From Beta vulgaris subsp. vulgaris (taxonomy: Eukaryota; Streptophyta; Magnoliopsida; Caryophyllales; Amaranthaceae): DNA of 64,000 nucleotides. The position numbers and the translations under genes are program-made. The DNA lies in assembly GCF_026745355.1 (NCBI RefSeq), contig NC_079210.1, forward strand, positions 12,589,023 through 12,653,022, read 5' to 3'. Each line of letters starts with the position of its first letter. Within the stretch, counting starts at the first letter, position 1. The notes under the pieces are model-generated. The model was not told where the DNA came from, did no database searches, and saw only the letters and a program-made list of their open reading frames with translations. Below, piece by piece: positions 52,904 to 64,000 of this stretch.

Positions 52904-55602
52904 TGTAACAGCCGGTAAATAAAAAAGGTTTAGTATGTGATTAAGTAAACTAAGTCATGAAATTTATATGTGATCGTACGTAGATAATACGTATGACAAG
53001 TTTTGTGTGAAAATAAATTGTGTTTACGTGTATTATTGCTTAGAAGGAATTATATAATAATAATAATATCACTAGTTAAATGAGAATGTGGACAATGTTA
53101 TCCGGGTACTAGGATGTACATCTTATTTAAGGAAGTTAAATTGTAAGAGTTGAGAATCATTGGAAGTTAGGAATTACGTATCGAGTATTAAGCAAATTAA
53201 CGGGAATGCTTAATAGAATGGACTTTAGAATTTCTTTTAATATATGGCTTTAGGTAGATCAAGGGAGTATATGTTGAGGATATTTTGGGGTGAAATAATC
53301 ATCTTGTGAAAATTTAGATCACTAGCATATGGTATATTATAAGATTTGGAGTCATGTTTAGACAAAAGAGAAGAGCTGGAAAATGTTTAAAATGCACCAA
53401 GTGGAATGTAACCATATTAACCAACTTAAATATGTCGACCAAGGCTAGAGAGATATACCTATACCTTCCTCACATATACCTCCATATCCCACATAAGTTT
53501 CATCACCAAATTAAGACAAAAGTCCACTGCCCAAAACACTCTCCTCTTTCCTCTTCCATACGCCATATCTGGCGCTACAGCAGAGCTCACCTCTGATTGT
53601 GTTTTTTTTTTTTTTTTGAATGTTTCCCCCATAACTCTTGTATGAAAGACCTGATTCTCCTTATATACATATACGAGCACACCGGGTAGCCAAGAAATCA
53701 TCCGTACAAGGTCAAGAAGTTCAAGAAAAAGAGATATCTTCTTCAACCAGAAAAACAGTAAGTATGCTGAATTGTTTGGGTAAATTGTGATACTTTCCTT
53801 AGTTAATTTCTTATCAATTTTTGTGTGGATATAAATAGGTGTTTAAGGATTCCAAAGAAGTAAAAATCTCATCCTAAGGACAAGGAGAAGTCGAGTTGCA
53901 TCACTTACAAGTTAAGGTACGCAAATTCAAACCCTTTTTGAAAGTTAAGTATTATGAAAATTATTGGATTTATTTGGAGAACGAGATTGAGGTCGAATTT
54001 TTGGTTTGAATGACTATTAGTTTCTGTATTTTGATGATAGTTAAGTATAAACCTTTGCATGTTGGAAAAACAAATGAAATGGGATTTCTTTTCTCACCCT
54101 AGGAAGGATAAAATGTGGATTTTATTCGGTTTGGTAAAGGATTGTGGTTACTTGTATTTGGGATGGATTTTGGTGACTAGGCAGTAGGTTAGATGATATT
54201 AAGTTGTCATATGTATGTATGTATGTTGATAGTTGCGGACATCTCTTAGGATAGTAGTAGAATTTTTACACTAAAAGTGTTGTTAAAAGCATTTTTTTTT
54301 ACTACGTGACCTCTATTGAGAATGCTATTAATGTTCCAAAAAGATTGCATTGAATTTATATTGAGTTAATTTTGACAAGGAATACTTAGTTTCCATGATA
54401 TACATTGATAGGAATTACTACAACATTGCGTATTACATTAGAAGCTTAGAAAATCATTTGTAAACTGCGTTTTTAAAATCATCGGTTTTCTATAACCTCT
54501 TCAAGGGGAACATTTCCCTGTAACATTTGAATATTTACAGTAGGTTGGAAATGATTTTACTCATATTACTAAAATTACATTTGAGGATCAAATTCTGTTC
54601 AAAAGAATTCTTCTTTATAAGGTCCGAAATCACCTTTTTACACACATCAAACCCAAATTATTCCTATGTTTGTTTAAGTCGAATTGTGTGGATTCCTAAA
54701 CTTATTTTGCATCTCTAAAATAATGTAGCTACTTTCTTAAGTCCATTAATCCATCCTTACCCAAACTTTGGATCAATTTTTACAACTCAAGATTGATCAC
54801 GGTTTTTCGCAAATTGTTTTAGTAAAGTATGTTGTTATTAGTGAATGAGAATCCGTTTTGCGTAGTTAAGAGGAGTGTGTGTAATATGTGTGAGGACATG
54901 TCCTATAAAAGCTTGCAAGCGAGTAAATAGTAGGAGTTTAACTCCGAATTGTGTGGAGGTTAGATCTTGGTGCACCTCATTGTGTTATCTTCTTCCTACG
55001 CTCCAATATAAACTATTTTAAACTTGTATTCGTATGTAGATGTTTACAATGAACATGTGAACAATTAAATTGTGTAACTTTACGATAATAGTGTATTTTT
55101 CTTAAAGTATTGATTTGCATCAGTACCTTTGGAGTGTGATCACTCCTTAGTTTTTAGCCATCATAATTAGTTTTGGATTGATTTACATACCAGCGTAAGC
55201 TGATTTTGTTCTATGAACCTGCCCTGGTGGGGGCAGACTCTTGTGCAGGAAATAGCAAGCTAAGGTAGGCCGACGGAAGAGCTGTAGTGAAGTCATGTCT
55301 TAACTATCATAGGAGATCCAAGCTTGAACATGATCATATTTTGCGACTTACTTCTGTTTTATGAAGAATGTTTAAATATACATTATAATTTTATTTTGGA
55401 CCTGTAATAACTAAACTATATTTTGTGTGATGTATGTTTCTTTTTAAATCAGCTCGTAGAGTCAATTCAGCCATACTGATGGGTTGACTCCAGCAAGTGA
55501 CAGGCTCCGTACCCTTTGATTGTGATTTTCTTTTGCTTCCGCTAATGCTGTTAAGTACAATTTTTAATTAATTTAAGATAAGCTATGATGGGGGCTGTTA
55601 CA
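52904..55602 (+). repeat. Chromovirus LTR, right copy (2699 bp)
   Basis: Begins TGTAACAGCC and ends with its exact inverse GGCTGTTACA; the left copy's start has mutated. Followed by AAATG and CACTA D. Confidence 0.93.
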
Positions 55603-55708
55603 AAATGGTTATTATATATTTTTCCTTTTCTTTCTACGTGATATATTGCTGCGTATGGTTAAAACCGCATCAATATCACCGCAGCAATAAGCAATTATTC
55701 TACTAGTG
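55603..55708. repeat. Right end of CACTA D
   Basis: TSD AAATG, then CGTGATATATTGCTGCG repeats and the terminus TTCTACTAGTG. Confidence 0.85.
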
Positions 55709-55751
55709 ATTTTAAACCCCAATTATTACATCTATATTAGAAGAATGTCTG

Positions 55752-56213
55752 TTGAATATGGGTCTGGGCCGCGTCGATCATAAGAAGAGTGGGTCCACTT
55801 CACAAGATAAAGGGTGTTCCACCTTAAAATTATATGGCAATAAGGGGAGTAGCCCCTTGCATTATAAATTAAACTCATCTCTTTTCTTTTATCAAATTGT
55901 GACGCTTACAATTGTTGTGCGCTATACATCATAGCTTTAACACTTTCCCTCACATGTGAGTTCCCTTTTCAATTGGCCAAAAGTAAATTAACGGTCCAAC
56001 TATAGGCCTGGCTCTGATACTATGTTAAATACGATTCTGGGCCATCACAAGGCCGAGAGAGAGTTCACTTCATAAAATAAAGGAGGTTCCACCTTAAAAC
56101 CATATGGCAATAAGGAAAGTAGCCCTTTTGCATTATAAAGTGAACTCATCTCTCTTCTTTTATCAATGTGGGGCATTCACATGTGTTGTGCGCTATACAT
56201 CATGGCTTCAACA
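55752..56213 (-). mobile_element. TRIM (miniature LTR retrotransposon), 462 bp
   Basis: Two 191-bp direct repeats (55752-55942 and 56023-56213), each TGTT...AACA on plus, enclose 80 bases. On the minus strand the right repeat is followed directly by TAGTATCAGAGCCA (56022-56009), a tRNA-iMet PBS with one mismatch, and the left repeat is preceded by a purine stretch GAGGGAAAG. Flanking ATGTC (55747-55751) and GTGTC (56214-56218) fit a 5-bp duplication with one change. No coding capacity. The ORF at 55752-55934 is LTR sequence. Confidence 0.9.
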
Positions 56214-56776
56214 GTGTCACTTCTTCAATGTAAATGAAATCATGTGCAAGAGACTTCGTCCATTTTTAAAATTAATGTAATACTTCATCTTGTTACTATT
56301 TATATGTTAATTGTAACGATCAAAAGTGTGTATGAAAGTAAAAATTTACCATTTACTTCTAGAACTTTTTTACTTGTAACGTCTCACTTTGCACAAGGAC
56401 CAATGGTAAGGAAAAGATAGAGAGATATAAAACAAGAATCTCATGTGCTAGGAAAGAGAGAAATAGATCATATCGATAACAGTGGAAAAGTTGCCAACAA
56501 CGGAGAATCATCAAAAGTGAAAAACGTTACAAGTAAAAATTAAGAAAACTCGGGAAGTATTTAGAAACATGCCACAAACATTTCTATTGTCTATTGACTT
56601 GATATTTTAAAATTTGGCATATACTTGATACTTACTGATACCTCAAACTCTATATTTAATCTCCATTATTTAAATTTTACTTGTAGACCTTGAAATGAAG
56701 GCCTCATGTTTTGTTAATCCTACAATTCCCCACATATAGTTGAGACGACACTATTAGATTCGTCTTGATATATGTT
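56214..56776. other. Intervening AT-rich sequence with one inverted-repeat element
   Basis: No coding potential seen. Inverted arms TTTTTACTTGTAACGT (56367-56382) and its complement (56524-56539) suggest a degenerate MITE of about 175 bp of unknown superfamily. Confidence 0.5.
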
Positions 56777-59700
56777 GATTTATTTATTTATTTTTTGGAC
56801 ATCTCGAAAACTTACAATAAAATAAACAGAAGAAACATAATAACTAGAAACGAACAGTCGGAAGTTGGCCCCGACGAACATGAGTAGCGAGGTCATGGGC
56901 CATCTGGACCTGCGTATGATTAACCTTTGTGATACGGCACCACTGAAATTTACTTTCGAACGAGAAAATATCTTTGACGGTCCATTTAGTTGAAACTGGG
57001 TGCGTTGATGGATTAAGTAGGCTCCGTACCACAAGTGCAGAATCTGTACTAACCGCTATCCGATGATAGCCTTGACCGTGTGCCCATACCAAGGCCCCAA
57101 GACACACTTGATCTTTGGCCAGAAGTGGAGAATGCGTAAAAATGCATTTACCCTAGCCCTCCCGGCCCCTGGTTAATATATGTTCTGCCACCCATGCAAT
57201 ACCAGCAACTGGAGAGGTATCCTTCCAGGATCCATCCACTTGTAGGTGTATCTGAGGAACACCTCGAAAGGAGGAACAAAGATTGGCCATAAGAAACTCT
57301 GGAGGCCCAGGCGGCTATCTCAAAAGTAGGGTGCATGGTGGTGGAGTGGAGAGGAACGTGACATGTTGCTGAATGAATTGTTGCACAAGAGAGCAGATGA
57401 GTTCAAAGTCCGGTGTGATATTATTGAAAATTTTGTCCTTGGGACTCTGCCAGATAGCCCATAAGGTGGCAATAAAAAGCGGGAGACCATCCCTAGTGCA
57501 GCCATCCTGTCGGTGAAAATACATAAATCAGGCAATGAGCCAATCTTTAAAGGAGATGTAGGCACCGTGGTCGAATTGATACCCAACTGGCTGGTGCGCC
57601 AAGCACTAGAGGCCAGAGGACAAAACCTGAAAAGATGTTGGCCATTCTCAGGATCTATGGCGCAGATTGGACAGGCATCCGAGACAGCCATGCCGCGACG
57701 CGAAAGATTGGAAGCCATTGCTAAACTATTGTGCCAAAGTTTCCAGAGGAAAAGTTTCCATTTAGGCATGATGCGCAGACCCCATAGAACTCGAAAGAAT
57801 TTTGAAACTAAAGGGGGTTCATGCTACATATTTCAATTTTCCGAGAAAGAAGATAGTAACCAGATTTAGTTGTATATTGGCCAGAAGTTGTCAAAGGCCA
57901 AAAAGAAGTATCTGAAACATTAGTGAGAAGCGGGACCTCCATACCCCTAATGGCGAGTGCAGTCTCCGAGGCAAACACAGAATGAAGTCGTGGTACATTC
58001 CACCCCTGTGATGAGGCAGCACGAGAGAACCTACGGTTACTGTATTCACTGTTCTGAGCGTTACATGGTCGTGGAAGATTGGAACAATGCCATTAACCCA
58101 TTTTTGTTTGGTTGTGAGTAGTGGATAGTTTGCACCAATTTTCCAAGCATAATGTCCCACAAGAATGCGTTCAGCTTGATGGAGACCCTGAGAGCCCCAA
58201 GAGCTTTGATTTTTTAAAGGACGTAGGTTGGCAAGCGGAAGACCACTGAAGAGAGGAGTAAAGGTAAATACCTTGTTGATGAGGAGATGGGGGTTGTGAT
58301 GAATACGCCAAACCTTCTTGATCAATAAAGATCGATTATGAAATGCAAGACTACGCAGGCCGAGACCACTAGCCCCTTTAGGCATATGCAAAATTTCCTT
58401 CTTCCTCCAAGCAATTCCTTTACCAGAGGAATTATTCCAAAAAAACGAGCAACCATGGCATCCACCTTGTTGGCAATGGTTGTGGGAACAAGTAATATAG
58501 AGAGAACATGAGCAAGAGAAGCAATAAGCACCGAATTGATGAGGATTAACTTTTCTGCTTGATAAATGGGAGAATGACTCCATGCTGCTATACGCTGAGA
58601 AACTTTATCCAGTAGAAAGGTGAAGTGCTTGGTTTTTTTGTCCTGAATATCCACTGGAGCCCCAAGGTATGTCCCGAGAGAGTGTGTGGCTTCTAACTGA
58701 ATAATTCCTTTATAAGTGCCAACCACAGTATCGAGAACATTGGGGCTAAGATTTGACATATGACTTTCGTAGACTGATCATTTGTCCAGAAATATGGTAG
58801 AATCGCTCGAGGAGTTTTGAAACCTCCGTAAAGGATGCAACTGAGGTTTTGAAAAAAAGTATAACATCATCAGCAGAAAACATATGTGAGATAGAAGGGG
58901 CATATAATGTGCACTCAAAAGCTGTCAAAACGGCGGATATCAGTGGCAACTCTCGAAAGGATATCCATACAGAAAAGGAACAAATAAGGCGAGAGGGGGT
59001 CGCCCTGTCGTAGGCCACAATGTGGGGTAAAGGGTTCAGAAATTTGCCTATTAACAAGTATCCGATATGTGACAGTGGTGATACACTGATGAATTAATTG
59101 TACCCAGTGATCAGGAAACCCATAGGCCTTGAGGACCTTCAGAAGAAACAACCAGCTAACTTGATCATAGGCCTTATTCTTGTCAATTTTCAGGGTGGCA
59201 AGATGAACGTTACCGTGCCGCTTATTGATGATGTGGGTGAGTTCATGACTAATCAAGATGTTATCATCCATATGACGACCCAGAATGAAGGCACTTTGGA
59301 TGTCAACAATAAGATCTGATAACATTGGTTGCATTCGATTAACCATAAATTTGGAAGCGCATTTGTAAATTGTATTGCAGAGACTTATAGGGAGAAATTG
59401 AGTAACATCCTCAGGGTTCGGACCTTTGGGCAACAATACAATAAGCGACTGGTTCAACTTGTGAAGGAGGAATCCCGTGGAAAGGAAACGAGTAACAGCT
59501 TGAATCACATGTTGCCCTAGAAAGGGCCCAGTGAGCTTTAAAAAATTCCGCTGAAAACCCATCCAGCCCTGGAGATTTGGCATTCCCAATTTTGAACGTA
59601 GCCGCTTGGATCTCATCTTCGGAGAAAGGCCATAGAAGTTGTTGTTGCTGGATATCAGAAGATGAGGTAAGTGCATTTCCCTGAGCACTAGGTTTATGGC

Positions 59701-60254
59701 CTCCCCATGTTCTGGCGAAGGCAAACTAGACTCTTGATGGATACAATAGGAGCTTTTGAAATGATTCAGTATAGTTTCCGAAATGTCATGCAAATCAGCA
59801 GTCCAGTGACCATCTACATCTTTTAGGAGGGAGATGTAGTTGTAACGTTGACGTTGCCGCATCTTGTTAAAAAAGTACATTGAAGGAAGTTTGCCAGACT
59901 AGATGTACATATCTTTCGAGCATTGTCACCAATAAGAGTATGCGAGGAGAGAATGATCCAACAAATTTTGGCGTTGGATCATCAACTCATTGCCCTGACG
60001 AAGATTGGAGACATCGGCCGCGGTGCTTGTAAGTGTCGCAGAATACTCTTTCCAATTGATACCCCAAAGGACTTTATGATCCAAACACCATCTCTTGAGG
60101 TGTTGTCGAAACATTGAGAGATATTTTGTGAAGCAATACATGGCCGAACCAGCGATGGGTAGGTTCCAAACAGACGAAATAAGGTGAGGGAGATTAGGGT
60201 GGCTAAGGCACCAATTTTCGAATTGGTATGGGTGCCGTCGAATTTGGTGGGGGG
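56777..60254 (-). pseudogene. L1-type LINE ORF2, frameshifted, 5' part displaced by Athila-like LTR
   Basis: On the minus strand from 60254: the linker after the endonuclease (FENWCLSHPNLP, then KYLSMFRQHLKRW), RT in 59880-58915 (LPISLCNTIYKCASKFMVNR, KIDKNKAYDQVSW, CGLRQGDPLSPYLF), the catalytic FSADD in another frame (about 58870), zf-RVT near 57769-57600 (KWKLFLWKLWHNSL, CPIC) and RNase H near 57140-56850 (STDSALVVRSL). Frame changes near 58930, 58750, 58450, 57880 and 57350 make it a pseudogene. The 3' end is an AATAAATAAATAAA-type tail at 56777-56795. It is a different and older LINE family from 6244-12000. The endonuclease and ORF1 would lie beyond the Athila-like element. Confidence 0.88.
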
Positions 60255-61720
60255 TGATGTTATGATTTTATATAGAGTTTTTCTCCCCTATTTATATGCT
60301 AAAAGTTGTGGTTATGGTGCTCTTAGGAGCCATTTGGTACTAACTCTCTCCATCTAGTTGTGGTTTGCTGTTCTGTATTGGATTGTAGGTTTTGGGGAGC
60401 TATTACCTACTTTATATGATCGCACATTGGATTAAGAGAGGTTGGACGCTGAGTACCACGATCCCGAGGATGCTTTCCGGGACTTTGAGCAAAGGAAGAA
60501 CAAGGAACGAGCCTAGGCTGATCGGCTCGATGTGATCGGGCGGCCCAACCCGATCGGGCGAAGAAACAAATTTCAGGATTCTGCTGCGGGCCCGATCGGG
60601 CGCTGGACGCCCAGTCGTGATTCGGTGTTCCGCCCGATCGGGCGACGTGGCCCGACATCGGGTGCCTCTGCCAGCTGCTGTGAAAATGCTACCTTCATAG
60701 GCCGCCGGATGGCATCGGGCGGGTCAGCCCAATTTCATCGGGCGGCTGTGGATTTTGGTCCTCTCCTATGCTTTGGAGCCCGATTTCATCGGGCATATTC
60801 CGCCCGATCGGGTGACTGACGACATGCGTTTTTTTAATGAATACGGGCCCGTTTTTCGAGACTCTTGGCTATTGTTTTAGGGCTTGTATAAATAGAAAAT
60901 CAGAATTATTAGCTTATCTTGGTTTTTATTATTAGTTTTCTCTAGAGAGTGTTTCAAGAACCTTAATTTAGTGCTTTGTGATTTCAATTCAAGATCAAAC
61001 CTTTTTCTTATTCAAGTTCAATATAATTCGGTAATCTTTCTTCATTATTTCTTTGTTATTTCTTCCATTGTTAATTAGATTATTTTCTTAGTTATTTGCC
61101 ATGTTTCAAAGTATGAGTTTTTATATGACTTTTTTTATTGTTTTCATGATTATGAGTGAGTATCTATATCTAGAATTGTGGAGATCTATGTATGCAATGG
61201 GATTGATAGATTAGTTTGATTATCTTGTATTTCAACTGTTTCCTTTGATTGATTCTTCATGCTAGATTATAAGTTAGGCCTGATTTATATTCTATTGTTT
61301 GCAATACTGAATCTACTTCGAGAGGAGAGATACCGTATAGGCTTTCAATTATTAGGCAAAGTGACCCTTGACTATGCGAGAGCGGCTGGGTGATCTTTGA
61401 GGGAGGTAATGTTCGAGAGAAATTACATGTGCCCTAGATAGTTGACTTACTAGGTGGTTATTGTTTATCCCTGATTTCCCGAATTGTATGCATAGTGTTC
61501 CATGATTCTAGTACTTTATTAATGTATTTACACCTTCATATTTAGTTATGTTATCTGCTTAGTTTAGTAACACAACCATTCATCTGATTTCGTTAGTGTA
61601 ATATTAGAGTTCAGATACGATAATATAACTTCTCCCTGTGGATTCGATCCTGACTTCCCTGACTACTAGTTAGTGGACCTTAGGTTATTTTTGATTAGGT
61701 GATACGACTTTAGCCTATCA
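60255..61720 (+). repeat. 5' LTR of the Athila-like element (1466 bp)
   Basis: Starts TGATGTTATG, ends CCTATCA (TGAT...ATCA), with the PBS five bases later. It includes a GC-rich block of CCCGATCGGG palindromes at 60533-60805 and, near its end, GTGGATTCGATCC, usual in this lineage. The left limit is inferred from the LINE frame ending there. Confidence 0.8.
60533..60805. repeat. Palindromic CCCGATCGGG repeats in the LTR
   Basis: About nine exact or partial copies of GCCCGATCGGGC (for example near 60548, 60591, 60632 and 60801) in an otherwise AT-rich window. Some copies are split by insertions (CCCGACATCGGG, CCCGATTTCATCGGG). Confidence 0.85.
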
Positions 61721-61725
61721 AATTT

Positions 61726-61743
61726 TGGCGTCGTTGCCGGGGA
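61726..61743 (+). other. Primer binding site, tRNA-Asp type
   Basis: TGGCGTCGTTGCCGGGGA is complementary to the 3' end of plant tRNA-Asp with one mismatch (T for C at position six). Athila elements typically use this primer. Confidence 0.85.
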
Positions 61744-61848
61744 GACGGTTTATTTTATTTTGTCTGAATTATAGTATTACACTAACCTCTACTCTGAAGA
61801 ACACCTGTTCTTTGGAGCATCTCACGTTTGTTTTAGTGTTTTTGGTGT

Positions 61849-63510
61849 ATGATTAGGAAATTGAAATCCCCAAATATCATCCCGTTCGATCCGGAGAATG
61901 AAAAAGCCGCTCGTAGACTCAGAAAGAAAACTAAACAAGCTAAGCTGGCTGCAGGGATCACCCTCCAAAAGACACCTTCTCCACCATCTTCCCCACACCA
62001 AGAAACCCCACCTCACCTATTACTCTCAACATGGGTGAAATGTTACTCGAACCTTCAGAGACTATCCACACCATCTCCTGATAACGTGCCTACTGGGGTA
62101 CGGATGCCCACTATTGCTGCTACAAATTTTGAGATCAAGTCTCATGTTCTGAATATGGTTCAGAACAATCAGTTCGCTGGGTTACCATCTGAAGACCCAA
62201 ATCAGCAGCAAGCTGGTGTTACTCCTGATGAGATGAAACTCCTTCTATTTGGTTTCTCTCTGCGCGATAAAGCTTTGTTCTGGTATAATAAGCTGCCTTC
62301 CACCATCACCACCTGGCCAGAACTTTCCAAGATTTTCTATCAAGTGGTACCCTTACCAGAAAACTGCAGATATGAGACATGCCATAGTTACTTTCACCCA
62401 AGATCCTGGTGAATCTCTATATGAAGCTTGGGAGCGGTTCAAGGATCTGCAGCGTCTATGTCCTCATCATGGGTTGGACCAGTGGTACTTGTGTCAGATT
62501 TTCTACACTAGAGTTGATGCAGATACACGACGGGTAATTGATGGAGCATCTGGTGGGTTCTTCATGGATAAAGCAATTGAGGAAGGGTATGAACTTTTGG
62601 AGAAGCTAGCATCTAATCAAGCCTCTACCATTCGTTCCTCTTTGAAAAAGGGAGGTAAACATGATGTTGAAGCCATTTCCTACTGTCTGGGCAACTAGCT
62701 CTCTAACTCAGAAAGATTGATCCCTGAAGTTAGGTAATGATTCCTCCCATATGGTGTTAATGCGATGGCTAGTGCTTCTAACTATAATGTGCATATATGT
62801 GATGCTTGTGGAATATCTGGGCACAACTCTCAAGAGTGTCCTGCGCTTGGGAAATAACTGTGAGGCCGTCAATGCTTTCCAGTCACAACCTAGGAACCAG
62901 TTCAACCCATATTCCAACACCTAAATCCTGGGTTAAGACACCATCCAACCTCTCATATAGGAGTACTAATGTGTTGAACCCTCAACCTCAACAACCATAT
63001 CCTCAACAACAGGGTCAACAATACCAACCTCCACAACAAGCTCCACCTGGTTTTCAGAGAAATCAAGCACCTCACACCTGCTCCTCTGCTGACCCAGCCA
63101 TGACAGAGTTGAAGAATATGATGTTCCAGATGCAGAAAGGGTTCAATGCTTTTCAAGCTGACACAAAAGCTCAACTGGAAAATTTGGGCACGCATAACAA
63201 GATGTTGGAGACTCAACTAGCTCAGTTGGCTAGTTCTTCTGCTAGTAGGCCACCTGGGGCCTTACCTTCACAATCAATGCAACCAAGGGACACTGCCAAT
63301 GCCATCACTCTTAGGAGTGGAAACATTATGATGGTCCCCCAATGCCTAAGGATGGTCCGGTTGAGCCAGAAAAAAATGCAGACTACTGAAACTTCGTCAG
63401 CTCCTGAGGCTACCACCAACACAAATGCAGAGAAGCAGATAGTACCGAAAAAGATTCCTACCACTCCTGCGATAAAGGTTACCATTCCCCACTCGTCTAT
63501 CAAAGAATAA
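61849..63510 (+). pseudogene. Athila-like gag, frameshifted
   Basis: Begins MIRKLKSPNIIPFDPENEKA. The capsid-type retrotransposon gag core runs from about 62100 to 62695 (LFGFSLRDKALFWY, then in the next frame FTQDPGESLYEAWERFKDLQ and KAIEEGYELLEKLASN), with a frameshift near 62345-62360. A zinc knuckle C-x2-C-x4-H-x4-C (CDACGISGHNSQEC, about 62800) lies in a third frame. A Gln/Pro-rich linker follows (62980-63060), then a helix (KNMMFQMQKGFNAFQADTKA) and AITLRSG near 63300. It forms the virus-like particle in active relatives. The several frame changes make this copy unlikely to be functional. Confidence 0.85.
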
Positions 63511-64000
63511 GCTGGATCACCAACTTGGTAAGTTTATGGAGGTAGTGAAAATCTTCAGGTAACTGTCCATTTACTGAACTCATTACTCAAGTACCTGCAT
63601 ATGCTAAATTTTTGAAGGAAATTTTGACTAGGAAAAGAGCCTTTAATGCAGTAGAAACTGTTGCCTTTACTGAAGAATGTAGTGCTCTTTTGCAAAATCA
63701 ATCCCCTCCTAAATTGAAAGATCCGGGGAGTTTCTCCATCCCTTGTAATATTGGCACCATATTTATTGACAAAGCCTTATGTGATTTAGGTGCTAGTGTT
63801 AGTGTCATGCCCTTGACTGTTTGCAAAAAGCTTGACATGGGAGATTTAAAATGTACCAACATTACTCTTCAAATGGCTGACCGTTCTGTTAAATACCCCC
63901 TAGGTATCTTAGAGGACGTTCCTGTGAGGGTAGGTAAATTTTATATTCCTGTGGATTTTGTTGTGCTTGACATGGAAGAGGATACTCAAATCCCAATCAT
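63511..64000 (+). pseudogene. Athila-like protease, continues beyond window
   Basis: The frame reads VPAYAKFLKEILTRKR, then FSIPCNIGT and ALCDLGASVSVMPLTVCKKL. DLGA takes the place of the classical aspartic protease D-T/S-G; this variant is usual in Athila. The frame is open to the window end but is preceded by a TAA and frame change near 63508. Confidence 0.8.

Larger units (their letters stand above)
47351..55708 (-). mobile_element. CACTA derivative D, left terminus missing, hosting a chromovirus fragment
   Basis: The right end TTCTACTAGTG (55708) and the adjoining repeats match elements A and B. Its left section (47351-48276) matches A in reverse orientation: T-rich, then a CT-rich leader, then CCGCAATAAT-type repeats. 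The retroelement at 48282-55602 is inserted in the subterminal repeats at AAATG. The minus ORF at 47403-47858 lies in the leader-like part and has no domain. Confidence 0.75.
60255..64000 (+). mobile_element. Athila-like Ty3/gypsy element, 5' part only
   Basis: A 5' LTR (60255-61720), a tRNA-Asp PBS, broken gag and the start of protease, then the window ends. Insertion is in the minus-strand LINE, whose reading frame runs up to 60254. The target-site duplication should include GGGGG but the right flank is outside. Confidence 0.88.

Noticed and set aside
55752..55934. ORF starting MNMGLGRVDHKK
   Set aside because: Lies entirely in a TRIM LTR; the second LTR copy does not keep the frame.
56009..56022. 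Possible tRNA-Met gene
   Set aside because: Only the primer-binding complement is present, next to a TRIM LTR; no cloverleaf around it.
61822..62016. Minus-strand ORF overlapping gag
   Set aside because: Shadow of the Athila-like gag frame on the other strand.

Overview
The window is an almost pure transposable-element landscape from a large, AT-rich flowering-plant genome. The evidence is plant-type Ty3/gypsy elements (chromovirus, Tat-like, Athila-like), L1-type LINEs whose ORF1 carries a CCHC knuckle, CACTA (En/Spm) DNA transposons with TNP2, Transposase_24 and Ulp1 domains, a TRIM and Stowaway-like MITEs. I find no convincing host gene, rRNA or tRNA. A Caryophyllales genome such as spinach is possible, but this is only a guess.

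Layout. 1-6243: a Ty3/gypsy-type LTR element with no coding capacity, sitting inside ORF1 of a plus-strand LINE (6244-12000, ORF2 almost intact). The LINE sits in a CACTA-like element whose right end is at 12851. 12852-24835: remnants of an autonomous-type CACTA on the minus strand (called G here), split by a solo LTR (13323-15163), two CACTA derivatives (15679-17237 and 19820-23834), an LTR fragment and MITEs. 24836-28714: the 3' half of a Tat-like gypsy pol on the plus strand, split by CACTA element I (26843-28511). 28715-45815: an antisense reading region with a plant mobile domain (PMD), split by a 12-kb CACTA of the same family as G (called F, 29763-41742) and by CACTA element H (42856-44535). 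A Tat pol followed by an antisense PMD frame suggests one old Tat-type element.

45816-55708: CACTA derivatives C and D, which both lack their facing ends. D contains a chromovirus fragment with two 2.7-kb LTRs in an arrangement that a simple insertion cannot explain. 55752-56213: a TRIM. 56777-60254: a broken minus-strand LINE. 60255-64000: the 5' LTR, gag and protease of an Athila-like element inserted in that LINE and running off the window.

How the parts relate: most boundaries can be read as target-site duplications (TSDs), so the nesting order can be reconstructed. The clearest unexplained signals are a short stem-loop just upstream of the polypurine tract in two different gypsy elements, with compensatory changes between two copies in one of them; the LTR / CACTA-flank / pol chimera at 48277-55708; the Transposase_24-Ulp1 fusion gene of element F with its catalytic Cys replaced by Ser; and the PMD frame antisense to Tat pol. 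Many frame breaks are single-base losses in homopolymer runs, so some may be assembly errors.
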